NCBI GenBank assembly: GCA_021405325.1
Contig: QWII01000107.1
Span: forward strand, 1-33,820
Length of the DNA stretch: 33,820 nt
Direction of reading: 5' to 3'
DNA from: Caldilinea sp. CFX5
GTDB taxonomy: Bacteria > Chloroflexota > Anaerolineae > Caldilineales > Caldilineaceae
Part shown: in pieces, positions 24,732 to 33,819 of the stretch
Layout: each line of letters begins with the position of its first letter
Position numbering within the stretch: position 1 is the stretch's first letter
Position numbers and translations under genes: made by a program
The notes under the pieces: model-generated
Database searches by the model: none
What the model saw: the letters and a program-made list of their open reading frames with translations, nothing else
Told to the model about the DNA's origin: nothing

Positions 24732-26295
24732 AACAGCGCTGGGCAACCGTCGCGCCATCCTCATCTATAGCAGCCTGGCCCTGGCAACCCTGCTGGCGCC
24801 GCTTGGCATGTGGCGGCTCCATTTTCCCTTTATCCGTCTGATGGATGCGGTCTATCACCCCATTCCGTTGCTGCAACTCTTTGTCTTTTGCGCGGCCCTG
24901 AGCTTAACCGCGGTCGGCGTCTATGCCCTTTACCGGGCGCGTGACGGCTGGCAAAGACAATTGCCGCTCCTGTTGGCGCTCCTGGTCTTCTTTCATTATC
25001 TGGCGATGATGCGCCAACATGCAGCACGCTCGTGGGACTATGCCTGTTACGAACGGGCGGCCCAGGCAATTGTTCAGGGGGTGAACCCCTATGGCGACTG
25101 TTATATCTACTTCCCCACAACGGCGCAAGCGCTGGCCTGGCTCTATCAGACAGGCGCTTATGGCGCAACATTAATGCTGGCTGACGGCGCCGCAAAGGTG
25201 GATCAACTGTGGGATCTGGTCTTTTATCTGTACGAGGCCACCCAATTTTTTCAGTTGATTCTGGCCTTTGCGCTCTGCTACGGATTGGCCCGTCGGTTGG
25301 GGCTGGAAGCACAGCGTGCGGGGGTATTAGTTGCCTGCTTGTTTTTGTTCAATAACCCACTGTTGGCAACGTTGAAGCACAATCAGGTAAATCTCTGGGT
25401 GCTCAATCTGATTCTGCTGGCGCTGTTATGGCTGCCCCGCGCCCCCATCTTGAGTGGACTGGCGGTGGCGTTGGGCGGTCACATTAAACTCTACCCGCTC
25501 ATTCTCTTGTTGCCGTGGACGCTGACGCGCCAGTGGCGCGCGCTGGCGGCAACCGGCGTCGGTATGATTGGGTTGGTTTTGTTACAAACCAATGGCGGTC
25601 GCGATTGGCAGCTTTGGCAAGCCTTCCTGACTTTTGCCGCTTCGTTTCCCCAAGGGAGTTTCTTTCGAGACAACAGTCTGCACAGTCTGGTCTACAACAC
25701 CAGCGGCCATCTACAATGGCTGGCGGGTGCTGGGTCGTACACTGTCAACGAGGCGCTTGTCGAGCGGGTTGTCCTCGTCATCACTGGCCTATGCGGGTTG
25801 GCTTATCTCTGGCGTTTTTTCCAGCGGGAACGCCGAGCGGCGAACGTATCCGGGCAAACGAGCGCGTCGCCGGCAGCGCAGCGCAGCTTGACCGACCTGG
25901 GTCACAGCATGGACGCCATTGCGCTTGGCTTGTTGATCGCGCCGGTGGTGTGGGAGCATCACTATCTGCTGGCCTTGCCGCTGGTGATCTGGGCGCTGGC
26001 GAACCAGACCAACGTGGAACGCCTGTGGCTGGTGGCCCTCAGCGCCTTTCTCATCTTTGTGCTGCCGACCTTTGACATTTTTCCGTTGAGCTATCATCGG
26101 CTGGCGGGGCTGTTGCTTTTGGTTTCAACGCTGCCGCCGGTTGCCGTTGCCCCGTGGTCGTTGCTAGCTAGCCATCCGTTGCGCTTTGAAGGTAAACAAT
26201 CGGTCGCAACTATTCCGTCCGCGCCGAGCCACACCCAACGGGTTCCCGGAGCCGGCGTTCGGACGCCGGTCCGTGACCGGCGAGGAGCGGAGTAG
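24718..26295 (+). CDS. GT87 (DUF2029)-like polyprenyl-phosphate-dependent glycosyltransferase
   Basis: A 525-residue GT-C membrane protein with about ten predicted segments. The first loop has YACYERAAQAIVQGVNPYGD, and the core KHNQVNLWVLNLILLALLWL followed by GGHIKLYPLILLLPWTLTRQ is the signature of GT87/DUF2029 enzymes such as PimE mannosyltransferases. These take sugar from polyprenyl phosphate on the outer face. ATG 24718 has GGAG (24705-24708) 9 bases upstream and overlaps the preceding gene by 14 bases; the frame is open further up to 24655. The last 20 or so residues (VPGAGVRTPVRDRRGAE) are encoded by a palindromic repeat and look like an acquired tail. Confidence 0.82.
   Translation: MPPIETALGNRRAILIYSSLALATLLAPLGMWRLHFPFIRLMDAVYHPIPLLQLFVFCAALSLTAVGVYALYRARDGWQRQLPLLLALLVFFHYLAMMRQHAARSWDYACYERAAQAIVQGVNPYGDCYIYFPTTAQALAWLYQTGAYGATLMLADGAAKVDQLWDLVFYLYEATQFFQLILAFALCYGLARRLGLEAQRAGVLVACLFLFNNPLLATLKHNQVNLWVLNLILLALLWLPRAPILSGLAVALGGHIKLYPLILLLPWTLTRQWRALAATGVGMIGLVLLQTNGGRDWQLWQAFLTFAASFPQGSFFRDNSLHSLVYNTSGHLQWLAGAGSYTVNEALVERVVLVITGLCGLAYLWRFFQRERRAANVSGQTSASPAAQRSLTDLGHSMDAIALGLLIAPVVWEHHYLLALPLVIWALANQTNVERLWLVALSAFLIFVLPTFDIFPLSYHRLAGLLLLVSTLPPVAVAPWSLLASHPLRFEGKQSVATIPSAPSHTQRVPGAGVRTPVRDRRGAE
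26248..26273. repeat. GC-rich palindrome inside the end of the GT87-like gene
   Basis: CCGGCGT (26252-26258) and ACGCCGG (26263-26269) are perfect arms round TCGG, extended imperfectly on both sides. It encodes the odd C-terminal residues of the upstream protein and resembles the intergenic CCGGACC/GGTCCGG palindrome at 32357-32373. Confidence 0.6.
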
Positions 26296-26339
26296 TGAGC
26301 GGTTACTTATTGATCAACCATGCGTGAGCGATAAAGCCT

Positions 26340-27776
26340 ATGTCTACTACACCGCAGCCTAAAGTCAGCGTCATCATTCCCGCCTATAACCAGGCTGATT
26401 ATCTGGGCGCCGCCATTGAAAGCGTGCTGAACCAGCGCTATGCCGATTGGGAGCTGATTGTCGTCAACGATGCTTCGCCGGATCAGACCAATGCTATCGT
26501 TGCCCAGTACAACGACCCGCGCATCCGCTTGATCGTCCATGAACAGAACCGGGGGTTGCCGGCGGCGCGCAACACCGGCTTGCGCGCCGCCGGTGGCGAA
26601 ATCTTTATGTTGCTCGACGCTGACGATCTCTTTCATGTGGACAAGTTGGCGGCGCACGTTGCACTTCTCGACGCCGACCCGACCGTTGGCGTCAGCTACA
26701 ATGCGCGCTATGAGATGAACCAGGCCGGTGAGATCCTGACCCTCTGGCGACCAGCCACCACGGTCACTTTTGCCGACATGGTTTGCGGCTTTCCCTTTGC
26801 CCCCAGCGACATGGTGATGCGGCGCGACTGGGCCTTTCGAGTGAATCTTTTTGATGAGAGCTACATCGCCATGAGCGAGGATCTGGATATTAATTGCCGG
26901 CTGGGGTTGGCCGGTTGTCGCTTTGTCGGCATCGATCAGCCATTGAACTACCGGCGCTACTACCCCAACCGGGTGATCCGCAATGTGCCGGCCCGCCTGA
27001 GCGCCGCCGAACGGGCTTTGAACACTTTGTTTAGCGACCCGGCCTGTCCAACCGCAATTCTGGCCTTGCGCGATCAAGCCTTTGCCAACACCTATTTGGT
27101 CTGGTCCTATGAGGGCTTTATCGCCGGCTTGACCCAGCACGCGCAGAGGGCATTGCGCAACGCCGTGGCGCGCAATCCGACGATCATGGCCGATAACGCT
27201 GCGCCGTTTTTGGAGTATTTGATCGACCGCAGCATTCAAGACGGCGGCGATCATGGGCTGGCGATTCGGCGGGTGATGGAGCAGTTGCCGACAGAGTGGC
27301 AGTGGGTTGCACAAGCCGTCACCTGGACCATTGGCCAAGCCGATTTGCGCGCCGGCCTGCGCGACTGTCTTTGGGGGCGCACGGCGCAAGGGCAGATGCA
27401 CCTGATGCGCGCCGCCGCGCAGGAAATGCGTGTGCAGCCGGCGCTTTTGCGACTGTTGGTCGATCAATTGATGAATTACAGCATGGAAGGGGGCTGCGAT
27501 GGCGCCAAACGGGTGATTCGTGATGTCACGCGCGCAATGCGAGTGGTGGCGTCACCGGCGGAAATTCGCTGGCTGGAAGGCTGTTATTGGCTCAATCAAG
27601 CCCTCAGCCAGGTCAAAACCGGCGCCTATCGCCATGCGCGCCAGAGCATCTTCCAAGCTTTTCTCAAGGACCCAGGCTACTTACGCAATCGCGGCGCTTG
27701 GGCTACATTAGTGCGTTCCTGCCTATCACCCTTTCCAACATTGCAGAAGTTCGCACTCGCCCTGGCAGCACGGTAG
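26340..27776 (+). CDS. Family 2 glycosyltransferase with long C-terminal region
   Basis: A 478-residue cytoplasmic GT-A enzyme. The catalytic domain (about 8-220) has VSVIIPAYNQADYLGAAIES, VVNDASPDQT, NRGLPAARNTGLRAAGGEIF and the metal-binding DADD (93-96), then SEDLDINCRLGLAG, the usual acceptor-side acidic pair. Residues about 240-478 are helical, lack membrane segments and are rich in Ala/Arg, perhaps a repeat-type helical or TPR-like domain as in the last GT2 of the cluster. No clear ribosome site precedes ATG. Donor and acceptor are unknown; context suggests building the repeat unit of the exported glycan. Confidence 0.9.
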   Translation: MSTTPQPKVSVIIPAYNQADYLGAAIESVLNQRYADWELIVVNDASPDQTNAIVAQYNDPRIRLIVHEQNRGLPAARNTGLRAAGGEIFMLLDADDLFHVDKLAAHVALLDADPTVGVSYNARYEMNQAGEILTLWRPATTVTFADMVCGFPFAPSDMVMRRDWAFRVNLFDESYIAMSEDLDINCRLGLAGCRFVGIDQPLNYRRYYPNRVIRNVPARLSAAERALNTLFSDPACPTAILALRDQAFANTYLVWSYEGFIAGLTQHAQRALRNAVARNPTIMADNAAPFLEYLIDRSIQDGGDHGLAIRRVMEQLPTEWQWVAQAVTWTIGQADLRAGLRDCLWGRTAQGQMHLMRAAAQEMRVQPALLRLLVDQLMNYSMEGGCDGAKRVIRDVTRAMRVVASPAEIRWLEGCYWLNQALSQVKTGAYRHARQSIFQAFLKDPGYLRNRGAWATLVRSCLSPFPTLQKFALALAAR

Positions 27777-27796
27777 CTTCTTTCTGAGTAAATACT

Positions 27797-27857
27797 CCGC
27801 TCGTAGCCAGTGCGTGACTGGCGGGTTCAGCGCCAGTCACGCACTGGCTATGAGCGG
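27797..27857. repeat. 27-bp-arm hairpin upstream of asnB
   Basis: Arms 27797-27823 and 27831-27857 pair over 27 bases with one mismatch around GGTTCAG. It lies between the GT2 stop (27774-27776) and the asnB ribosome site (27895). No T tract follows, so a simple terminator is unlikely. Confidence 0.88.
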
Positions 27858-27903
27858 ACGGAGTCGTTATCTTTCTTTTATTAGCGCCAATTCTGAGGAT
27901 GTA

Positions 27904-30012
27904 ATGTGTGGTATTACCGGGATTTACGACGAAAAGAGCCGACTGGCGGCCATTGCGGCCATGAATCAGGTGCAACGCCACCGCGGGCCGGATGATGAAG
28001 GGTATTTGTTTATCAATAGCCAAAATCAACAGTGGCAGGCGGCCTTTGGACAGGAAACGGCCAAAGCGAGTGCAGCAGCGGCGACCATGCTCGATCTGCG
28101 TGATGTGCCAACCGAACAATATGACTTGGTCTTAGCCAGTCGGCGCTTAGCGATTCTGGATTTGTCACCGGCCGGTCACATGCCCATGCCCTATGCTGAT
28201 GGCAAACTGTGGGTGACATACAACGGCGAGATTTTCAATTATTGCGAAATCCGGCAGGAACTCAGTGCGCGCGGCCACCACTTTCGTAGCAACAGCGACA
28301 CCGAGGTTTTGCTGGCCGCTTATGCCGAGTGGGGGGTTGATTGTCTACAACACTTTAACGGCATGTTCGCCTTTGCCCTTTGGGACAGTCATCGCAAGCG
28401 GCTCTTTTGTACGCGCGATCGCTTTGGCATCAAGCCCTTTTACTACAGTTGGGATGGGCAAGCGTTTATCTTTGCCTCCGAGCTAAAGAGCTTGATCCAA
28501 CATCCGGCGTTGCAACGCCAGCCGGACGATCAGGCGATCTTTGACTATTTGACCATTGGCGTCTCGGATCATACGGAGCGCACCTTCTTTCAAGGCATCC
28601 GCTCCTTGCAACCCGGTCATTTTCTGTTGCTCGATATGAGCAACAAACAATTGCGCGACGAGGTCTGGTGGGAGATTCGCATCAACCCCAGCATCGAAAA
28701 GCCCTCGGCGGTTGAACAGCGGCGCATCTACCGGGCGTTCGCCGATCTGCTCGAAGATTCGGTGCGCATTCGTCTGCGCAGTGATGTGCCGGTGGGGACA
28801 GCCTTGAGCGGCGGCCTGGATTCGTCCACGGTGACGCTGTTGGCAAACCACCTGTTGCTGGAAGAAAAGATCATTCCCCCGGCATTGGTCGGCGCCCATC
28901 AGAAGACCTTTACAGCGCGCAATTATGAATTGGACATTGATGAACACAAGTACAGTCGCTTGATCATTGAAAAGACCGGCGCCGAAGAGCATGTGATCTA
29001 CCCCGACGGCGCCGCGCTCTGGCAGGAGTTTGCTTCCTTTGTTTGGTTTCTCGATGAGCCGGTCAACTCGACCAGCCAATATGCGCAGTGGAATGTGATG
29101 CGGCTGGCCCGCCGCAACAATGTCACCGTACTGTTGAATGGCCAAGGGGGCGACGAAATTTTCGCCGGTTACTACGCCTATTATCCGCCCTATCTCAACC
29201 AGCTCTATCAGCAACGGGGGGTCTTCCCGACCATGCGCGCTGTGCTAGACATTTCCCGCGTCGGCGGAACGCCGGCCCTGGATATGCTGATGGAAGATGC
29301 CGCCCAGCGGCTGCCGTGGCGCATTCAGCAATTTGTCAATCGCATCCGGCCCCCGTTGGCGATCCCCGGCGGCGGCGGCTCCGGGTTGCAAGAGTGGCAG
29401 TTACAACCCGACTTTATGGCGCGCAATTGGGAGCGGCGCTGGCGGCCACAGGAGGTCGATGCCAGTGGTCTGGTCGGCGTCTTGCATCGCGACCTGACCT
29501 CGACCAACTTGCCCAAGCTGTTGCGCTACGAAGATCGCATCGCCATGGCCTTTTCGTTGGAAAGTCGGCTGCCCTATCTGGACAATCGGCTGATCGATAT
29601 GGTCTTTGCCCTGCCGCTCAACTATCGCATTCACAATGGTTGGAGCAAATGGATCTTGCGCCGCGCCATGAGCCATCTGCTGCCGCCGGAGATCTGCTGG
29701 CGCCGCACGAAACTCGGCTTTCCGACGCCGGAAATCCGCTGGTTAACCCAGGGTGCGGCCTATATTCGTCAACGCCTCCAGGCCCAGGGCGTGGCGGAAC
29801 AAGTGGCCGATTATGTGCAACCCTGTATTCTCAAACAGATCAGTGAGCAACCCGATGCCGACCTGGCCGCCACGCCCGGCCTCTGGCGTTTACTCAATCT
29901 CATCGTTTGGTTTGACATCTTTTTTAATCAGAGTCGACCGGCGGCGGCCTATACTCAGCCGGCGCTCTCTATGGAACAGGATCAAGCCGCCGCCAACCTG
30001 CCCGTGCAGTGA
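27904..30012 (+). CDS. asnB: Glutamine-hydrolysing asparagine synthase-type amidotransferase (AsnB family)
   Basis: A 702-residue two-domain enzyme. It begins MCGITGIYD, so Cys2 becomes the N-terminal nucleophile of the glutaminase domain. RHRGPDDEGY, ASRRLAILDLSPAGHMPM and YNGEIFNY follow. The ATP-pyrophosphatase synthase domain carries the PP-loop SGGLDSS (302-308) and GQGGDEIFAGY. Family chemistry adenylates a carboxylate and amidates it with ammonia from glutamine. It may make asparagine, but in glycan clusters such enzymes often amidate a sugar carboxylate, which I favour from context only. GAGG five bases before ATG 27904 fixes the start; the frame stays open upstream through a hairpin that is not part of the protein. 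Slightly longer than typical AsnB. Confidence 0.93.
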   Translation: MCGITGIYDEKSRLAAIAAMNQVQRHRGPDDEGYLFINSQNQQWQAAFGQETAKASAAAATMLDLRDVPTEQYDLVLASRRLAILDLSPAGHMPMPYADGKLWVTYNGEIFNYCEIRQELSARGHHFRSNSDTEVLLAAYAEWGVDCLQHFNGMFAFALWDSHRKRLFCTRDRFGIKPFYYSWDGQAFIFASELKSLIQHPALQRQPDDQAIFDYLTIGVSDHTERTFFQGIRSLQPGHFLLLDMSNKQLRDEVWWEIRINPSIEKPSAVEQRRIYRAFADLLEDSVRIRLRSDVPVGTALSGGLDSSTVTLLANHLLLEEKIIPPALVGAHQKTFTARNYELDIDEHKYSRLIIEKTGAEEHVIYPDGAALWQEFASFVWFLDEPVNSTSQYAQWNVMRLARRNNVTVLLNGQGGDEIFAGYYAYYPPYLNQLYQQRGVFPTMRAVLDISRVGGTPALDMLMEDAAQRLPWRIQQFVNRIRPPLAIPGGGGSGLQEWQLQPDFMARNWERRWRPQEVDASGLVGVLHRDLTSTNLPKLLRYEDRIAMAFSLESRLPYLDNRLIDMVFALPLNYRIHNGWSKWILRRAMSHLLPPEICWRRTKLGFPTPEIRWLTQGAAYIRQRLQAQGVAEQVADYVQPCILKQISEQPDADLAATPGLWRLLNLIVWFDIFFNQSRPAAAYTQPALSMEQDQAAANLPVQ

Positions 30013-30024
30013 GGCGTATTCAGA

Positions 30025-31062
30025 ATGGAAACGCAGCAGCTTATGACCAAGCTAGGCATCTTTGTCGGTGAAAATGGCCATTGGGGCTTCTTTCGCGAAA
30101 TTTTCGCCGATTTCCAACAGCACTATCAAACGGATCTGTTTCAACCAAAGACCTTTGGCATCCCCCTGCTCTATGGTCGTCTCAATCGTTGGGCCTATGA
30201 CGGGCAGATCCGCTCGATGCTCAAACATAACGATGTCTGTTTTTTTGAATGGGCCAGCGAATTGCTCAAACCGGCTTCTTATATAGATCGCCACGCGCCG
30301 ATTGTCACACGCTTGCACTCCTACGAGGTGCATGTATGGGCGCCGCAGATTCACTGGGAAAATGTCGATCGCATTGTTTTTGTCAGCCACTACATCCGGC
30401 AGAAATTTTTGGAACAATTCCCGGACCAAGCAAACAAGACGACCGTGATCTACAACGGCGTTAATTTGAGCCGTTTTCAACCGCCGGACCGCTGTGATTT
30501 TCGCTTTAATATCGGGATGCTCTGTAGTTTTCACCCGGTCAAGCGCATCTACGAAGCGGTGATCACCATTGCCAAACTGAAGCAAGCCGGTTATAACCCC
30601 CATCTGCACATTGCCGGCGGCAAGTGGCCGGGTGGTCATTTTGATGGTTATCACATCGCCATTGAACGGTTGATCGAAAAGCTGGCGCTGGCCGACAATG
30701 TCACGCTCTATGGGCATGTACAAGGCACCGAAGCATGGTTGCAAACGATTGATGTCTTTCTCTCCAATAGCTACTGGGAAGGACAGTCCGTCTCGCTGCT
30801 GGAAGCGATGGCAAGCGGTTGCTACTGTCTCTCCCACTTCTGGGATGGGATCGAAGATGTCCTTCCAGCCGAATGCATCTTTGGTCTCGATGACGAACTA
30901 CACGAAAAGCTGATCACCTACGCTGAACTGCCGGCGGCGGAAAAGTGTCGGCGACGCACGCAAATGCGCCAGATCGCGGCGGAAAAGTTTGACCTGCGGC
31001 GGACGACGCAAGCGCTGCATGAGGTGATTGAAAGTGCGGTGAGCAAGCGAGTGCTGGCATGA
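30025..31062 (+). CDS. Family 4 glycosyltransferase
   Basis: A 345-residue GT-B enzyme. The short N-terminal Rossmann domain leads to RIVFVSHYIRQKFLEQFP and VIYNGVNLSRFQP, the usual inter-domain region. The C-terminal donor domain has the E-x7-E motif WEGQSVSLLEAMASG (E252 and E260), which holds the nucleotide sugar in retaining GT4 enzymes. ATG 30025 lies 12 bases after asnB with GAGG at 30011-30014; ATG 30043 is also possible. Its TGA overlaps the next gene as ATGA, so the two GT4s are coupled. Sugar specificity is unknown. Confidence 0.9.
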   Translation: METQQLMTKLGIFVGENGHWGFFREIFADFQQHYQTDLFQPKTFGIPLLYGRLNRWAYDGQIRSMLKHNDVCFFEWASELLKPASYIDRHAPIVTRLHSYEVHVWAPQIHWENVDRIVFVSHYIRQKFLEQFPDQANKTTVIYNGVNLSRFQPPDRCDFRFNIGMLCSFHPVKRIYEAVITIAKLKQAGYNPHLHIAGGKWPGGHFDGYHIAIERLIEKLALADNVTLYGHVQGTEAWLQTIDVFLSNSYWEGQSVSLLEAMASGCYCLSHFWDGIEDVLPAECIFGLDDELHEKLITYAELPAAEKCRRRTQMRQIAAEKFDLRRTTQALHEVIESAVSKRVLA

Positions 31063-32354
31063 AGATTGGCTATTTGATGCAAACCGGCGCGGCCAATCTG
31101 CTAGCGCGCCCTCTCTCCGGCCCCAGCAACCATGTCAAGCATGTTTGCCAGGAATTGACCGCCCTGGGCCATGAGGTCAGCTTGTTGATGAAAGTGGCAG
31201 GCCGGCTCTGGTACACGACCGATCTGGAATACTTTACACCGGTGATCGCACCGCAGACCGCGCTTGGGTTGCGCCAGTGGTCGCAGCGGTTGGTCCAACG
31301 CACCCAATCGGCGTTGCATCTGCCTTATGCCGCTTATTTTGAAGCGTTAGCATTTGCTCAAGCCATTGCGCAGGTGATGGGTGATTGCGATCTCTTTTAT
31401 GAGCGCATGGGATGGATGGCCTATGGCGGGGCGCTGGCGGCGCGGCGCCGGGGCGTCCCCCTGGTGCTCGAAGTCAATGGCGATCAGTGGCAGGAGCTGG
31501 AAATTTTGGGGGCGGCGCCGCAAGGCGCACAGAAATGGCTGGCGTTGCGTATTATGCGCCGGATGATCCACAGCACGGCTCACGTAGTCGCCACCGGCGA
31601 CGGCTGGCGCACCGGTTTTATCGAGCGCTGGGGCGTGGCGCCGGGCAAGGTAAGTGCGGTTGAAAATGGCAGTGAGCTAGTTACCCTGCTGGACCGTGAA
31701 CAGTTGCGCGCCTTCAGCGCGAACCCGCCAACCGCCGCTGTCACCCTTGTCTATGTCGGCGCTTTTGAGCCGTGGCATGGATTGCGCGTCTTGTTAAATG
31801 CCACGGCCAGGGCGCGGCAACAAGGGGCGACGGTGAAGCTCTATCTGCTCGGCGCCGGGCCGGAACAAGCCAATCTTGCGCGCCAGGTTCAGGAATTGCA
31901 TCTGCAGGACGTGGTAGCGATGCCCGGTTTTGTCGATATGCCAACCATGGCCGCCTATCTGGCGCAGGCTGATATTGGCGTCTGCCCCTACTGTGGTCGG
32001 GTGGAATATTCGGGTTTGAAGCTGTTGGATTATAAAGCCGCCGGGCTGGCGACAATTGCCTCCGGGGCGAATGGACAACCAGTGGTCTTGCGGCAGGGTG
32101 TGACGGGGTTGATTGTCCCGCCCTGTGATGAAGAGCGTCTGGCGGCGGCGATTGTCGCGCTGAGTCGCGACCATGACTTACGCCGGCAAATGGGGCGGAC
32201 GGCGCGCCTGGAAGCGGAAGAACAACACAGTTGGCGCAATACAGCACAACGGCTCGACGCCATCTTCCAACGGTTGACCCATCCGCAGCCGCGGTACTAT
32301 CTGGAAGGCAACCCTCCCTCCGTAACCGTGAGTAGTAGGACAATGTTACATTAG
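31059..32354 (+). CDS. Family 4 glycosyltransferase
   Basis: A 431-residue GT-B enzyme. The N-terminus has SGPSNHVKHVCQELTALGHE, the usual glycine-rich acceptor-domain opening. Then come YVGAFEPWHGLRVLLNATAR, LYLLGAGPEQANL and VEYSGLKLLDYKAAGLATIA. The E-x7-E motif reads E316-x7-D324, a conservative change at the second position. Its ATG overlaps the stop of the previous GT4 (ATGA), so the pair is probably made together. Donor and linkage cannot be read from sequence. The last 25 residues are poorly conserved and abut a palindrome. Confidence 0.9.
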   Translation: MKIGYLMQTGAANLLARPLSGPSNHVKHVCQELTALGHEVSLLMKVAGRLWYTTDLEYFTPVIAPQTALGLRQWSQRLVQRTQSALHLPYAAYFEALAFAQAIAQVMGDCDLFYERMGWMAYGGALAARRRGVPLVLEVNGDQWQELEILGAAPQGAQKWLALRIMRRMIHSTAHVVATGDGWRTGFIERWGVAPGKVSAVENGSELVTLLDREQLRAFSANPPTAAVTLVYVGAFEPWHGLRVLLNATARARQQGATVKLYLLGAGPEQANLARQVQELHLQDVVAMPGFVDMPTMAAYLAQADIGVCPYCGRVEYSGLKLLDYKAAGLATIASGANGQPVVLRQGVTGLIVPPCDEERLAAAIVALSRDHDLRRQMGRTARLEAEEQHSWRNTAQRLDAIFQRLTHPQPRYYLEGNPPSVTVSSRTMLH

Positions 32355-32400
32355 ACCCGGACCGGCGGTCCGGCGGCGACCAATTGGCGAATGTAACCTT
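32342..32400. repeat. Small nested palindrome in the last intergenic gap
   Basis: Outer arms 32342-32352 and 32390-32400 pair at 10 of 11 positions; inside, CCGGACC (32357-32363) and GGTCCGG (32367-32373) are perfect arms. The left outer arm overlaps the end of the GT4 gene. It precedes the ribosome site of the final GT2. Confidence 0.6.
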
Positions 32401-32433
32401 GTCGTAGCAGTTAATTGAGGAAAGCAAAGAGCG

Positions 32434-33693
32434 ATGAATAGCCAGGAACCAACCAACCGGCTCACAACAACAGTAGCGGGCAGCAAGGATTTGATCTCTG
32501 TGGTGATCCCGACCTATAACCATGTGCGCTTTTTGGCGGATGCGCTGCAGAGCGCCCTCAAGCAGAGCTATCCTCAGGTTGAGATCATTGTGGTCGATGA
32601 CGGCTCGACTGATAACACCCATACACTGGTCGAAAGCTTTGGCGAACGGGTTCATTACATCTGGCAGGAGAACCGCGGGCTGTCGGGGGCGCGCAATACC
32701 GGCATTGCGGCGGCGCAGGGGGAATATATTGCCCTGCTTGATGCCGATGATTTCTGGGAGCCGCATTACCTGGCAACCGTTCACCGCGTCTTGGCGGCTG
32801 ATCCTCGCTTGGGCGCCGTCTACACCGGTCTGCAATTTGTCAACAGCAAAGGCGAGCGGTTGCCGCAGCCTTGTGTTGCAACCGTGCCGAGCGACCAGCT
32901 CTATGACCGGCTGTTGGATGGCGAGTTCTTTGCGCCAAGCGCGGTTCTGGTGCGCCGGGCGTGCTTTGCACAAGTGGGCGTCTTTGATGTCACCTTGCGG
33001 GCTTCGGAGGATTGGGATATGTGGCTGCGGGTAGCGCAGCGCTATGGGTTTGCCGGCATTGCCCAGCCGTTGCTCAACTACCGGGTGCATGGCAGCAACA
33101 TGTCGGGCGACCCGGAATATATGTTGCGTTACCAGACAATGGTGGTGCGTAAACACTTTGGCGCGCCGGAAGGTGATCCCAGCCAGTGGCCGGCCCCACG
33201 CCAGCGCGCTTGGGCGGCGACCAGTTACTTTGCCGCCCAAGGTTATTTCTTGCGCGGCGACGATGCCAAAGGGCAAGCGTTCCTGCGCCAAGCCTTTGAA
33301 GCCAACCCGGCGTTGACGGCGCAGGTCGATCTCTTCTATGAGTTGGGGTGTGTCGAGCAACCGCTTGGGCAACGGGGCAATCCGGCCACGCTCAATTTAC
33401 CCAAGAGTGCGGAGCGGCTGCTCAGTGCGCTCGCGGCCATTTTCAATGACCCGACGCTGGCGCCACGCGTTCAGCCCAAACGCCGGACAGCCTTCGCCCA
33501 TGCCTATCTGGCGCTGGGGCTGTTGGCCTATAACAGCCAGCAACGGGAACAGGCGCGCGCCTTCTGGGTCCAGGCGTTACAACATGCACCCAAATTAGCG
33601 GCGCAACGCGCCTTCCTCATCCGATTGGCGCGTACCTTTGTCAAACCGGGTTTGCGGGCCGCGTTGCGCACATTGACATCACCCGGTTCTTAA
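32434..33693 (+). CDS. Family 2 glycosyltransferase with C-terminal helical/TPR-like region
   Basis: A 419-residue cytoplasmic GT-A enzyme. The domain (about 20-230) has ISVVIPTYNHVRFLADALQS, VVDDGSTDNTHTL, NRGLSGARNTGIAAAQGEYI and metal-binding DADD (103-106), then ASEDWDMWLRVAQRYGF. The C-terminal 180 residues have repeated A-x3-Y/F helices (AWAATSYFAAQGYFLRGDDA and AYLALGLLAYNSQQREQARA), which look like TPR units for protein contact. GAGGAAA precedes ATG by about 13 bases. Last gene of the visible cluster; a long hairpin follows its stop. The core is similar to the GT2 at 26340, but the C-terminal regions differ. Confidence 0.9.
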   Translation: MNSQEPTNRLTTTVAGSKDLISVVIPTYNHVRFLADALQSALKQSYPQVEIIVVDDGSTDNTHTLVESFGERVHYIWQENRGLSGARNTGIAAAQGEYIALLDADDFWEPHYLATVHRVLAADPRLGAVYTGLQFVNSKGERLPQPCVATVPSDQLYDRLLDGEFFAPSAVLVRRACFAQVGVFDVTLRASEDWDMWLRVAQRYGFAGIAQPLLNYRVHGSNMSGDPEYMLRYQTMVVRKHFGAPEGDPSQWPAPRQRAWAATSYFAAQGYFLRGDDAKGQAFLRQAFEANPALTAQVDLFYELGCVEQPLGQRGNPATLNLPKSAERLLSALAAIFNDPTLAPRVQPKRRTAFAHAYLALGLLAYNSQQREQARAFWVQALQHAPKLAAQRAFLIRLARTFVKPGLRAALRTLTSPGS

Positions 33694-33731
33694 CATGATG
33701 GGTAACGATTCAGCATAAATCGTAACGACTA

Positions 33732-33819
33732 ACCCCTCCCTACCCCTCCCCTGCTAAGGGAGGGAACCGTGGTGCGCTCGACCGTTCCCTCCCTTAGCAG
33801 GGGAGGGGTAGGGAGGGGT
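33732..33819. repeat. Perfect 36-bp-arm hairpin at the window end
   Basis: Arms 33732-33767 and 33784-33819 are perfect 36-base inverted repeats round a 16-base loop, made of CCCCTCCC-type sequence with a central CTGCTAAGG. This C/T-rich palindrome style is common between genes in Chloroflexota and cyanobacteria. It starts 38 bases after the final GT2 stop and may extend beyond the window. Confidence 0.92.

Noticed and set aside
27814..27903. Upstream extension of asnB
   Set aside because: It would translate the hairpin's right arm and bury the Cys2 nucleophile; the ATG at 27904 has a good ribosome site and gives MCGI.
31741..33372. 543-codon minus-strand open frame across two glycosyltransferase genes
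   Set aside because: Antisense to two well-supported GT genes and has no family-like sequence; long antisense frames are expected in GC-rich DNA. The same applies to 26307-27467, 21290-22222, 14507-15484 and 10867-11589.
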